A stretch of DNA of 64,000 bases from Roseateles_E sp005503085 (GTDB lineage Bacteria; Pseudomonadota; Gammaproteobacteria; Burkholderiales; Burkholderiaceae_C): positions 62,001 through 126,000 of the forward strand of contig NZ_JAQOWX010000001.1 in assembly GCF_028462495.1 (NCBI RefSeq), written 5' to 3'. Shown here piece after piece: positions 23,964-32,884 of this stretch. How positions within the stretch are numbered: position 1 is the first letter of the stretch; every line of letters starts with the position of its first letter. Under the pieces are notes generated by a model. That model searched no databases, was not told the origin of the DNA, and saw only the letters and a program-made list of their open reading frames with translations. The translations under genes were made by a program, and so were the position numbers.

Positions 23964-26900
23964 TCAGTCGGCTCCCTGAGGCTGCGTGACCGCAGGGCGG
24001 CGGCCGCGCAGCCGGTCGACCAGCTTCATCACCATGCGGAAGATGAAGCGCAGCATCAGCAGGGTCAGGACGGCCTCGACAAAGGTCAGCGTGAAGGCCA
24101 CGGCGGTGTTCCAGCGGGCCTCGCGGCGACCGAACTTGGCGATCATGCGGTCCTTGGCGATCTCGATGCTGTCGTAGAAGCTCGGCACCATCAGCAGGGT
24201 CAGAAAGGTCGAAGTGATGGTGCCGCCGATGATGGCCACCGCCATCGGCCGATAGAACTCGCCGCCCTCGCCCACGCCGATGGCCACCGGCAGCATGCCG
24301 GCCACCAGGGCAAAGGTGGTCATCAGGATGGGCCTGAAGCGCATGCGGCCGGCATGCATCAGCGCCTCCTCGCGGGGCACGCCCTTGGCCTCCTCCTGGC
24401 GCGCCGCGTCCAGCAGCAGGATCGCGTTCTTCGCCACCAGGCCGGCCAGCATGATGATGCCGATGAAGCTCATCAGGTTCAGCGTGCCGCCGGTCAGCAG
24501 CAAGGCGACGACGACACCGATCAGCGACAGCGGCTGCGACAGCATCACGCCCAAGGGCGCGGTGAAGGAGCCGAACTGCATCACCAGGATCAGATACATC
24601 AGGCCAATGCCCGAGGCCAGGGCCACGGCCATCGCGCCGAAGACCTCTTCCTGATCGGCCGAGGCGCCGGCCAGCTCGATGCCATAGCCGGGCGGGAACT
24701 GGATGGACTTGGCCAGCTTGACCGCATCGGCCGTCACCTCGCCGGCCGAGCGGCCCTGGGCATTGGCCGAGACCGCGATCATGCGCTTGCCGTCGGCATG
24801 CTGGATCTTTGACGGGCCCTTACCCATGGTCACAGTGGCGATCTGCTCCAGCGGCACCATCATGCCGCTGCCGGCCACGGTGATCGGCAGGCGCTCGATA
24901 TTGCTGGCGTCAACCCGGTCCTCCGGCGCCAGACGCACCGCCACATCGCGGGTCTCGCCGCTGGGGTCGACCCAGTCGCCGACCTCAACACCGGCAAAGG
25001 CCACGCGCAAGGCATTGGCGGCATCGCCGACCGAGATACCCAGCGAGTTGGCCAAGCCGCGATTCAGCTCGATCTGCAACTCATCCTGCGGGTCCTGCTC
25101 GGACAGGCCCACGTCCACCGCGCCGGGCACCTGACGCAGCTTGGCCATGTAGTCGTTGGTGATCGCTAGCAGCTTGCGCGAGTCCTCCCCGGAGAAACGA
25201 ATCTGCACCGGCTTCTGTGCACCATTGTTCAGATCGTCCAGCACCACGTACTCGGCGCCGACCAGGCGGGACACACGCTCGCGTAGGTCCTTGGCAATCT
25301 CGGCGGCCGAGCGCTTGCGCTCAGTGCTCTTGCCCAGGTCCACATAGATGCGGCCGCCGCTGACATTGACCTGGCTGTTGGTGGCCTTGGTCTCGGGAAT
25401 CTCGCGTGCCAGCTTGGCGGCGGCCTCCATCTTCAGCTTCGAGTACTCAAGGCTGGAACTGGCCGGGGTGCGCACCTCGACGGCGATGGTGCCGGCATCA
25501 GACGCTGGCAGGAAGCTGGAGCCGCCGAACTTGACCTGCAGCGCGATCGCCAGCACAAAGCTCAGCACCGCGAAGAAGGCCATCCAGCGCCGGTGATGCA
25601 GGGCCCAGGCGATCACCTGGCCATAGCGATCGGCCTGGTGGTCGAACCAGTCATTGAAACGCTGCAAGTAAAGCGACAAGCCCTTCTTCGGCGCCTCGTG
25701 ATGGCCCGGAGGGTCGCCCCAGTACGCCGACAGCATCGGATCCAGCGTGAAGGAGATGAACAGGCTGACCAGCACCGAGGCGACGACGGTCAGACCGAAG
25801 GGCCGGAACCACTCGCCCGAGACACCGGGCATGAAGGCCACCGGCACAAAGACAGCGACGATGGAGAAGGTGGTGGCGGCCACGGCCATGCCGATCTCGG
25901 CCGTGCCATTGAGTGCCGCGCTGCGCCGATCAGCGCCGCGCTCCATATGGCGCACGATATTCTCGCGCACCACAATGGCGTCATCGATCAGCACGCCGAT
26001 GGCCAGCGACAGACCCAGCAGGCTCATGAAGTTCAGCGTGAAGCCGCACAGCCAGACCGCGATGAAGGCGGCCACCACCGAGGTCGGCAGCGACAAGGCG
26101 GTGATCAGGGTCGAGCGCCAGGAGTTTAGGAACACATAGACGACCAGAATGGTCAGGCCGGCGCCGAACACCAGAGCATGGATCACGTTGTAGAGACTGT
26201 TCTCGGCATCCTCGCCACCATCCTGCGTGACCTCCAGCGTGGTGCCGACCGGCAGGGTCTTGGCCGTCGCCTCGACCAGCTTGCGGATCTCGTTGGCCAC
26301 CGCCACGGTCGAGGCATCGCGGGAGCGCGTCACGGACAGGCCCACATTCGGGTGGCCGTTGCGCACGCTGATGCTCTGACGTTCGGCGAAGCCGTCGCGG
26401 ATGCTGGCCACCTGGCCCAGACGCACCAACTGCTCGCCCTGGCGCTTGACGACGATCTGCTCGAACTCGGCCGGCGACTCGATGCGCCCCAGCAGCCGGA
26501 TACTCTGATCCTGCATGCTGCCGCGCACCTTGCCAACCGGCGCGGTGGTGTTCTGGCTGCGCAGCGCGTTGACCACCTCGGTGACCGAGACATTGAATTC
26601 GCGCAGCTTCTGAGCATGCAGCAGCACCGACAGCTCGCGGCTCAGAGCGCCGTTGACCTCGACCGTGGCGACGCCATTGATGGCGCGGAACTTGTCGGCC
26701 AGCTGATCCTCGGCCAGGCGCGAGATCTCGGCATGGCTCTGGCTGTTGGACGACAGCGCCAGCTGCATGATGGGCTGGGATGAGGGATCGAAGCGCTGCA
26801 GCACCGGCTCGCGCATTTCCAGCGGCAGCTTGTGCCGCACCGCGCCGATGGCGTTGCGCACCTCATCGGCCGCCTCGATCATGTTCTTGTCGAAGTTGAA

Positions 26901-27182
26901 GATCAGCACCATCTGGGCGCTGCCCTCGTTCGCAGTAGCACGCACCTCCTTGACACCGGCAATGCTCTGCAGCGACTTCTCGATGCGGTTGACGATCTCG
27001 CGCTCGGCCGTCTCGGGCGAGGCGCCCGGATAATTAATGCTGACCACCAGCACCGGCTCCTCGACATCGGGAATCTGGTTGACGCGCAGCTTGTTGAGCG
27101 CCAGCAGCCCCAGGCACATCAGGCTGATGATGATGACGATGGTCGCGACCGGCTTCTTGACGCTGAAGTTGGAGAGAAACAT
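23964..27182 (-). CDS. RND efflux transporter permease (HAE-type)
   Basis: A 1072-residue inner-membrane pump with 12 helices and two large periplasmic loops. It begins MFLSNFSVKKPVATIVIIISL. The proton-relay Asp pair is Asp400-Asp401 in IGVLIDDAIVVREN. LGVMLSQPLSLIGVVVALLLTGGTLN and AGLVAKNAILLLDAARQEEA lie in the second half. With the adaptor encoded one base upstream it would drive proton-coupled export through an outer-membrane channel encoded elsewhere. Divergence from AcrB in the docking loops is in keeping with the HAE1-like group in betaproteobacteria; the substrate is unknown. Start 27182 was chosen because the longer frame runs back into the adaptor gene. Confidence 0.93.
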   Translation of the reverse strand: MFLSNFSVKKPVATIVIIISLMCLGLLALNKLRVNQIPDVEEPVLVVSINYPGASPETAEREIVNRIEKSLQSIAGVKEVRATANEGSAQMVLIFNFDKNMIEAADEVRNAIGAVRHKLPLEMREPVLQRFDPSSQPIMQLALSSNSQSHAEISRLAEDQLADKFRAINGVATVEVNGALSRELSVLLHAQKLREFNVSVTEVVNALRSQNTTAPVGKVRGSMQDQSIRLLGRIESPAEFEQIVVKRQGEQLVRLGQVASIRDGFAERQSISVRNGHPNVGLSVTRSRDASTVAVANEIRKLVEATAKTLPVGTTLEVTQDGGEDAENSLYNVIHALVFGAGLTILVVYVFLNSWRSTLITALSLPTSVVAAFIAVWLCGFTLNFMSLLGLSLAIGVLIDDAIVVRENIVRHMERGADRRSAALNGTAEIGMAVAATTFSIVAVFVPVAFMPGVSGEWFRPFGLTVVASVLVSLFISFTLDPMLSAYWGDPPGHHEAPKKGLSLYLQRFNDWFDHQADRYGQVIAWALHHRRWMAFFAVLSFVLAIALQVKFGGSSFLPASDAGTIAVEVRTPASSSLEYSKLKMEAAAKLAREIPETKATNSQVNVSGGRIYVDLGKSTERKRSAAEIAKDLRERVSRLVGAEYVVLDDLNNGAQKPVQIRFSGEDSRKLLAITNDYMAKLRQVPGAVDVGLSEQDPQDELQIELNRGLANSLGISVGDAANALRVAFAGVEVGDWVDPSGETRDVAVRLAPEDRVDASNIERLPITVAGSGMMVPLEQIATVTMGKGPSKIQHADGKRMIAVSANAQGRSAGEVTADAVKLAKSIQFPPGYGIELAGASADQEEVFGAMAVALASGIGLMYLILVMQFGSFTAPLGVMLSQPLSLIGVVVALLLTGGTLNLMSFIGIIMLAGLVAKNAILLLDAARQEEAKGVPREEALMHAGRMRFRPILMTTFALVAGMLPVAIGVGEGGEFYRPMAVAIIGGTITSTFLTLLMVPSFYDSIEIAKDRMIAKFGRREARWNTAVAFTLTFVEAVLTLLMLRFIFRMVMKLVDRLRGRRPAVTQPQGAD

Positions 27183-27183
27183 C

Positions 27184-28338
27184 TCAGCCTCCCCGGCTCG
27201 TCGACGCCGATGCGGCCGCCGGCTTGGCAAGCTCCACCGCACGCCCTTCGCTCAGGGCGTTGTTCGGATGGCGCAGCACCTGGTCGCCCGGCTTGAGGCC
27301 GACACTGACCTGGTAGAGCCCCTGGCGCTCGTCGCGCTCGCCCAGCTTGACGGCCACCCGGTTCAGCTTGCCGTCCTGCACGCGCCAGACATAGGCCTGG
27401 TCGCCCTCGCGCTGGATCGCACCATCGGCCAGCATCAGCGCGCTGGTGCTCTGGCTCTGCACCCGGCCCTCGGCGTAGAGGCCTGCCACGTCGGGCTGCT
27501 GTTCGCCGGCGAAATCGACCAGCACCTCGACCTGGCGCGTGGTGGGGTTTGCGGCCGCCGCGATGCGCCGCACCTTGCCCTCGAAATCGGACTGGGTATA
27601 GCCGTTGACCTTGAAGAAGACCGTCTGGCCAACCTTCAGTTCGCTCATGCGGTCGGCCGAGACCAGGCCTTCGAAACGCATGCTGCTCGGGTCAATCACC
27701 TTGACCAGCTCCTTGCCGATCTGGGCGGTATCGCCGGCCGAGACCTTGCGGTCCGCGACGATGCCGTCAAACGGCGCGCGGGCCTCGGTGCGCTGCAGCT
27801 GCTGGCGGGCGGTGGCGGCGCGCGCCTTGGCTTCCACCAGCTCGCTTTGGGCGCTGTTGCGGCGGATCTCGGCGTCTTCCATCGCCTGCATCGAGCTCAT
27901 GCCCTGGGCCTGCAGGGTCTTCATGCGCTGGAACTGGCGCTCGGCCTGCTCGAAGCTTTGCGCGGCGGCACGCGCCGCCTGCTCGGCCGAGGACAGGGTT
28001 TCGCGGATCGCGCTGTCGTCCAGCCGCACCAGCAGATCGCCGCGCCGCACCTTCTCGCCGTTCTCCTTGAACACCTGCAACACCATGGCCTGCACCTCGG
28101 CGCGCAGGTCGGCGCGCTTCTCCGGCTGGACCGAACCGGTGATCACCGGGCCGCTGGCATAGGTCGACAAGCCCATGGCCTGCAGGTCCTCAGTGGACAG
28201 CAACAGCGGCTTGGCGGCGGCGGGTGCCTTGGCCGCCTGGGCGGTGCCCGCGCCGTCGGCGCCGGGCTTGCCGCAGGCGCCCAGCAGAAGCATCAAAGAG
28301 CTGACGAGGACAAGGGCTGGCAGGCGATGGCGCATCAT
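27184..28338 (-). CDS. RND efflux periplasmic adaptor lipoprotein (MFP family)
   Basis: A 384-residue membrane fusion protein. The signal peptide ends in a lipobox (LLLGAC, Cys near residue 22), so the mature protein is a lipid-anchored adaptor. The lipoyl halves are visible in VQPEKRADLRAEVQAMVLQVFKENGEKVRRGDLLVRLDD and ARAPFDGIVADRKVSAGDTAQIGKEL. They flank a helical hairpin at about 95-165, and beta-barrel and membrane-proximal domains follow. It bridges the pump encoded next to an outer-membrane TolC-like channel, which is not in the window. Translation of the two genes is almost continuous (TGA-G-ATG). Confidence 0.92.
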   Translation of the reverse strand: MMRHRLPALVLVSSLMLLLGACGKPGADGAGTAQAAKAPAAAKPLLLSTEDLQAMGLSTYASGPVITGSVQPEKRADLRAEVQAMVLQVFKENGEKVRRGDLLVRLDDSAIRETLSSAEQAARAAAQSFEQAERQFQRMKTLQAQGMSSMQAMEDAEIRRNSAQSELVEAKARAATARQQLQRTEARAPFDGIVADRKVSAGDTAQIGKELVKVIDPSSMRFEGLVSADRMSELKVGQTVFFKVNGYTQSDFEGKVRRIAAAANPTTRQVEVLVDFAGEQQPDVAGLYAEGRVQSQSTSALMLADGAIQREGDQAYVWRVQDGKLNRVAVKLGERDERQGLYQVSVGLKPGDQVLRHPNNALSEGRAVELAKPAAASASTSRGG

Positions 28339-28451
28339 CTAGAGGGCTCCGGTATTGTTTTGCGAGCGCCTCCCATGAAGCGCACAACCCGGGAATCTTG
28401 CCACGCTGGACGCGGCCGGCCCAGCCCGCTGCGACAAACGCAAGCTTTGCA

Positions 28452-28496
28452 CCGCTGAACAGCGAAAACAGCGGACAGGCGGCGATCCTGGCCGCC
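28452..28496 (-). terminator. Two adjacent hairpins after the DUF1178 gene
   Basis: Read on the minus strand, GGCGGC/GCCGCC (28478-28496, 7-base loop) is followed by CCGCTG/CAGCGG (28452-28474), with a TTTT inside its loop. They lie just after the DUF1178 stop and before the adaptor gene, so they may end the nuo-DUF1178 transcript. No terminal T-run, so this is weak. Confidence 0.3.
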
Positions 28497-28506
28497 GAGC
28501 CGCGTG

Positions 28507-28956
28507 CTACTGCAGCGTACCCTTGAGCGACTCGGGCACGGCCAGTGCCATCACCGCAATGCCCTCGTCGGCCAGGGCCACCGCTTCCTCGCGGCTGGCG
28601 CGGCCGCGGATGCCGCGCTGCTCGACCTCGCCGTAGTGGATGCGGCGGGCCTCTTCGGCAAAGCGCTCGCCGACATCCTCGGTGCGGGCCAGCAGTTGCT
28701 GGACGGCCTGCAGGGCGGCCTGCTGGAGCTGCTGCTGCGGATCGACGGGCGACTGAGCCGGCTTGGGCTCGGCGGCCGGCCCGCGCAGATGCGAGACGTT
28801 CAGGCGCGGCGCGCTGGGCAGGCGCTGCACCTCGGTGGACGCGCAGACCGGGCAGCCGACCAAGCCGCGGCCCAGCTGCGCTTCGAAATCATCGGCGGAG
28901 CCGAACCAGCCTTCGAAGCGGTGCTCCCGATTGCATGACAGATTCAAGACAAGCAT
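28507..28956 (-). CDS. DUF1178 family protein
   Basis: A 149-residue protein with the family start MLVLNLSCNREHRFEGWFGSADDFE and a CPVC pair (GCPVCASTEVQRLPSAPRLN), probably a zinc ribbon formed with the early Cys. The C-terminus holds GERFAEEARRIHYGEVEQRGIRGRASREEAVAL, also conserved. The function is unknown. The family is almost always found downstream of complex I genes with NUDIX and DUF2818 genes in betaproteobacteria, as here. It lies 24 bases after the NUDIX gene. Confidence 0.9.
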   Translation of the reverse strand: MLVLNLSCNREHRFEGWFGSADDFEAQLGRGLVGCPVCASTEVQRLPSAPRLNVSHLRGPAAEPKPAQSPVDPQQQLQQAALQAVQQLLARTEDVGERFAEEARRIHYGEVEQRGIRGRASREEAVALADEGIAVMALAVPESLKGTLQ

Positions 28957-28980
28957 GCCGCGATGATAGGCAGGCCGGCG

Positions 28981-29574
28981 TCAGGCTGCCGGCTGCCAGT
29001 CCAATACCCATGCACCGGCCTGCCAGCGCTGCAGCCACAGCAGGCCGATCAGGGTCTTGGCATCGGTCATCGCGCCGCTGGCGGCCAGCGCGTCGAGCTC
29101 GGCCGGCGTGTGGGTGACCAGATCGAGGAACTCACCCTCGTCGAGACGGCGCTCGCCGGCCGTCAGGCCGCGCGCGAAGAAGATCGCGATGCCCGCGGCG
29201 GAAGAGGCGATCGCGGGGTGCCGCACGCCGGCATGGGCCCCTTCGCGCGCGGTGTAGCCGGTTTCCTCCAGCAGCTCGCGCTGAGCGCAGCGCAGCGGCG
29301 CCTCGCCGGCATCGAGCTTGCCGGCCGGAAACTCCAGCATCACACGGCCCATCGGGTAGCGGTACTGGCGCTCCATCAGCAGCCGGCCGTCGTCGAGCAG
29401 GGGCACGACCATCACCGCACCGGGATGGACGATGTACTCGCGCGCGGCCTCGGCGCCGTCAGGCAGGCGGATGCGGTCTCGGCGCACATCGAGGAAGTGG
29501 CCGCGGTAGACCTGGGTCGAATCGAGCTGCAGCTCGCGCAGCGCCTCGTCCTTGTGCTTGTCCTCAGCCGCCAT
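28981..29574 (-). CDS. NUDIX hydrolase (ADP-ribose pyrophosphatase type)
   Basis: A 197-residue hydrolase with a complete Nudix box, G-x5-E-x7-R-E-x2-E-E-x-G at GKLDAGEAPLRCAQRELLEETGY. The region before it (VYRGHFLDVRRDRIRLPDG, REYIVHPGAVMVVPLLDDGRLLMERQYRYP) matches ADP-ribose pyrophosphatases of the NudF type. The likely reaction is ADP-ribose to AMP and ribose 5-phosphate, which fits a place next to the NADH dehydrogenase genes. Start 29574 overlaps the DUF2818 gene by 11 bases; a longer frame reads into that gene and was rejected. Confidence 0.9.
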   Translation of the reverse strand: MAAEDKHKDEALRELQLDSTQVYRGHFLDVRRDRIRLPDGAEAAREYIVHPGAVMVVPLLDDGRLLMERQYRYPMGRVMLEFPAGKLDAGEAPLRCAQRELLEETGYTAREGAHAGVRHPAIASSAAGIAIFFARGLTAGERRLDEGEFLDLVTHTPAELDALAASGAMTDAKTLIGLLWLQRWQAGAWVLDWQPAA

Positions 29575-29872
29575 GTCGACCCCGCCGCAGATAACACCAG
29601 ACAAAGCCGGGGAAACCCAGCGTGATGAACAGGCACAGCGCGGCCGCATAGAACTCCCAGCCCTGCGGCTGGCGCTGGCCCTGGTAAGACTCCAGCGCGA
29701 AGCCCAGGCCCAGGGTCAGCAGGGCCAGCAGCAAGAGCTCCAGCGCCCGCCAGCCAAAGGGCTTGGCCGCGCGCCTGGGGCCCAGCAGCAACACGCGGTT
29801 GCTGAAGTACGGCGCATTGGCCGCGATCACCGCGACAAGCAGCACCAGCCAGACGGCAGCGGACTGATCCAT
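29564..29872 (-). CDS. DUF2818 membrane protein associated with complex I operon
   Basis: A 102-residue protein with three hydrophobic helices (about 6-22, 46-62, 73-93) and NAPYFSNRVLLL near the N-terminus. The DUF2818 family is found directly after nuoN in Burkholderiales; a role as an accessory or assembly factor of complex I is suggested only by this context. It starts 13 bases after nuoN and overlaps the NUDIX gene. Confidence 0.88.
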   Translation of the reverse strand: MDQSAAVWLVLLVAVIAANAPYFSNRVLLLGPRRAAKPFGWRALELLLLALLTLGLGFALESYQGQRQPQGWEFYAAALCLFITLGFPGFVWCYLRRGRHGG

Positions 29873-29885
29873 TCAGCGCGGCGCG

Positions 29886-31367
29886 TCAGGGAGCCAGCAG
29901 CTTGACGATGGCGGTGCCGCACATGGCCATCAGGCCGCCGGGCAGCAGACCGAACACCAGCACGGCGGCGCCATTGAGCGACATCACCGCGCGCACATCG
30001 GCCGGAGCACTCAGTGGCGAGCGATCGGTGGGCTCATCGAAGAACATCACCTTGATGACGCGCAGGTAGTAATAAGCGCCCACCAGCGACAGCACAACGG
30101 CAAACACAGCCAACGCCAGATAGAGCTGGGAACCGGTGGTGACCATGGCTTGCAGCACGGCCAGCTTGGCATAGAAACCCGCCGTCGGCGGGATGCCGGC
30201 CAGCGAGAACATGAAGATGGTCATCACCAGCGCGAACCAGGGGCTGCGCTTGGCCAGGCCGGCCAGGTCCTTGATCTCCTCGGCCTCATGGCCCTGGCGC
30301 GACAGCAGCAGGATCATGCCGAAGGTACCCAGGGTCGTCAGCACATAGGTGACCGAATAGAACAGCGCCGAGCTGTAGGCATTGGCCATGCCGGCATGGT
30401 TGTCGCCGATCACGCCCGAGGCCATCGCCAGCAGCATGAAGCCCATCTGCGCAATCGTCGAGTAGGCCAGCATGCGCTTGAGATTGCTCTGCGCAATGGC
30501 CGCCAGATTGCCGATCACCAACGACACCACGGCCAGCACGATCAGCATCTGCTGCCAATCGAAGGCCAGGCCCAGCATGCCCTCCACCAGCAGGCGGATC
30601 GTGATCGCGAACGCCGCCAGCTTGGGTGCGGCGCCGATCAGCAGGGTCACCGCCGTCGGCGCACCCTGGTAGACGTCAGGCACCCACATATGGAAGGGGG
30701 CCGCGCCCAGCTTGAAGGCAAGACCGGCCACCACGAAGACCACGCCGAACACCAGCACCGACTTGTTCGGCGCGCCGGTGGCGATCACGTCGAACACCTG
30801 CGGGATGTGCAGCGAGCCGGTGGCGCCGTACATCATCGACAGGCCGTAGAGCAGGAAGCCGCTGGCCAGCGCGCCGAGCACAAAGTACTTCATCGCCGCT
30901 TCGGTCGAGACCGCATGGTCACGACGCAGCGCCACCAGCGCATACAGCGACAGGCTCATCAGTTCCAGGCCGAGATAGAGCACCAGGAAGTTGTGGGCCT
31001 GCAGCATCACCATGATGCCCAGCAGGGAGAACAGGCTCAGCGTGAACAGCTCGCCCTTCAGGATCTCGCGCTCGGCCGCATAGGGGCGCGCATAGACCAG
31101 GGTGACGAAGGTCGCGATGCAGGCGAAGAAGCCCAGCAGATGGCCCATCGGGTCGGACACCACCATGCCCTGCATCGCCGATTCGGTGATGCCGCCATTG
31201 AAGGCATTCAGATGCATGGCGCCGACGACCACCAGGGTCAGCTGGGTCAGCCAGTAAGTCGGGCGGCGTGCCGGGTCGGTGACCCACAGGTCCACCATGG
31301 CCACGACGCAGGCCATGGCCAGCAGGATGATTTCGGGATAAACCGCGAGCCAGTTCATAGTCGTCAT
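29886..31367 (-). CDS. nuoN: NADH-quinone oxidoreductase subunit N
   Basis: A 493-residue membrane subunit of complex I, one of the three antiporter-like proton-pumping subunits. It has about 14 helices. The conserved Lys/His/Glu channel residues lie in segments such as LYLGLELMSLSLYALVAL and YSTIAQMGFMLLAMASG, and PFHMWVPDVYQGAP is a family signature. It is the last nuo gene. The start is uncertain: ATG 31367 (MTTMNWLAVYPE) is given, ATG 31358 is equally possible, and neither has a clear Shine-Dalgarno sequence. Confidence 0.96.
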   Translation of the reverse strand: MTTMNWLAVYPEIILLAMACVVAMVDLWVTDPARRPTYWLTQLTLVVVGAMHLNAFNGGITESAMQGMVVSDPMGHLLGFFACIATFVTLVYARPYAAEREILKGELFTLSLFSLLGIMVMLQAHNFLVLYLGLELMSLSLYALVALRRDHAVSTEAAMKYFVLGALASGFLLYGLSMMYGATGSLHIPQVFDVIATGAPNKSVLVFGVVFVVAGLAFKLGAAPFHMWVPDVYQGAPTAVTLLIGAAPKLAAFAITIRLLVEGMLGLAFDWQQMLIVLAVVSLVIGNLAAIAQSNLKRMLAYSTIAQMGFMLLAMASGVIGDNHAGMANAYSSALFYSVTYVLTTLGTFGMILLLSRQGHEAEEIKDLAGLAKRSPWFALVMTIFMFSLAGIPPTAGFYAKLAVLQAMVTTGSQLYLALAVFAVVLSLVGAYYYLRVIKVMFFDEPTDRSPLSAPADVRAVMSLNGAAVLVFGLLPGGLMAMCGTAIVKLLAP

Positions 31368-31383
31368 TGTTGCTTGGCCCATC

Positions 31384-32865
31384 TCAGACTCCACCCAGCT
31401 TGCTGGTGGCCACATGCTTGAGCAGCTCGGTCACCGAAACCTGCATCACGTCGGTGAAGGGTTTGGGGTAGAGGCCCATGAACAGCGTGGCGAGGGCCAG
31501 CACGGCCAGCATCAGGAATTCACGCGCATTGATGTCGGTCAGCGCGCGCACATTGTCATTGGTCATCGGGCCGAAGTAGACGCGCTTGTACATCCACAGC
31601 GTGTAGGCGGCGCCGAAGATCAGCGCGGTGGCGGCGATCGCGCCGAGCCAGAAGTCGTACTGCACCGTGCCGATGATCACCATCCACTCGCCGACAAAGC
31701 CGGCGGTAGCGGGCAGGCCGCAGTTGGCCATCGCGAAGAACAGCGCAAAGGCCGCAAACTTGGGCATGGTGTTGACCACGCCGCCATAGGCCGCGATCTC
31801 ACGCGAATGCACGCGGTCGTAGAGCACGCCGATGCACAGGAACATCGCGCCGGAGACGAAGCCGTGCGAGATCATCTGTACCAGGCCGCCAGCCACGCCC
31901 AGCTCGTTGAAGATGAAGAAGCCCAGCGTCACGAAGCCCATATGGGCGATGGACGAATAGGCCACCAGCTTCTTCATGTCCTTCTGCACCAGGGCGACCA
32001 GGCCGATGTAGACCACCGCGATCAGCGACATCGCGATGATGACCCAGGACCAGTGGTGGGCAGCGTCGGGCGCGATCGGCATCGAGAAGCGCAGGAAGCC
32101 ATAGGCACCGAGCTTCAGCATGATGGCGGCCAGCACCACCGAGCCGCCGGTAGGCGCCTCGACGTGGGCATCAGGCAGCCAGGTGTGCACCGGCCACATC
32201 GGCACCTTGACCGCGAAGGCCGCCAGGAAGGCGAAGAACAGCAGGGTCTGGGCCGTCATCGGCAGCGGCAGCTTGTGCCAGGTCTGGATGTCGAAGGAGC
32301 CGCCGGACTGGAAATACAGGTACAGCAGCGCGATCAGCATCAACAGCGAACCGGCCAGCGTGTAGAGGAAGAACTTGAAGGCGGCGTAGACGCGGTTGGC
32401 GCCGCCCCAGACGCCGATGATGATGTACATCGGGATCAGCGTCGCCTCGAAGAACACGTAGAACAGCAGGCCGTCCAGCGCGGAGAACACGCCGACCATC
32501 AGACCCGACAGGATCAGGAAGGCGCCCATGTACTGGTGGACGCGCTCCTCGATCACCTCCCAGGCGGCGATCACGACGATCACCGTGATGAAGGCCGTCA
32601 GCGGCACGAACCACATCGAGAGGCCGTCGACCCCCAGGTGGTACATCACGTTGAAGCGTTCGATCCAGGCCAGCTTCTCGCTGAACTGCATCGCGGCCGT
32701 CGAGGTATCGAAGCCGGTGATCAGCGGCACGGTCACCGCGAAGCTCGCCAAGGCGGCGATCAGCGCCATCCAGCGGGCGGTGGTGGCCTGGTTCTCACGT
32801 CCCAAGGCCAGCAGCGCAAGGCCGCTGAAGATGGGCAACCAGATGGCAAGACTCAACAATCCCAT
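31384..32865 (-). CDS. nuoM: NADH-quinone oxidoreductase subunit M
   Basis: A 493-residue antiporter-like proton-pumping subunit in the membrane arm of complex I. Typical features are the FNVMYHLGVDGLSMWFVPLTAF segment, a YVFFEATLIPMYIIIGVWGG helix with the conserved Glu, VHTWLPDAHVEAPTGGSVVLA and YSSIAHMGFVTLGFF. Length matches the family. It is 19 bases after nuoL and 16 bases before nuoN, in the standard order L-M-N. Confidence 0.97.
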   Translation of the reverse strand: MGLLSLAIWLPIFSGLALLALGRENQATTARWMALIAALASFAVTVPLITGFDTSTAAMQFSEKLAWIERFNVMYHLGVDGLSMWFVPLTAFITVIVVIAAWEVIEERVHQYMGAFLILSGLMVGVFSALDGLLFYVFFEATLIPMYIIIGVWGGANRVYAAFKFFLYTLAGSLLMLIALLYLYFQSGGSFDIQTWHKLPLPMTAQTLLFFAFLAAFAVKVPMWPVHTWLPDAHVEAPTGGSVVLAAIMLKLGAYGFLRFSMPIAPDAAHHWSWVIIAMSLIAVVYIGLVALVQKDMKKLVAYSSIAHMGFVTLGFFIFNELGVAGGLVQMISHGFVSGAMFLCIGVLYDRVHSREIAAYGGVVNTMPKFAAFALFFAMANCGLPATAGFVGEWMVIIGTVQYDFWLGAIAATALIFGAAYTLWMYKRVYFGPMTNDNVRALTDINAREFLMLAVLALATLFMGLYPKPFTDVMQVSVTELLKHVATSKLGGV

Positions 32866-32884
32866 TATTTTTCTCCGCCCTTGC

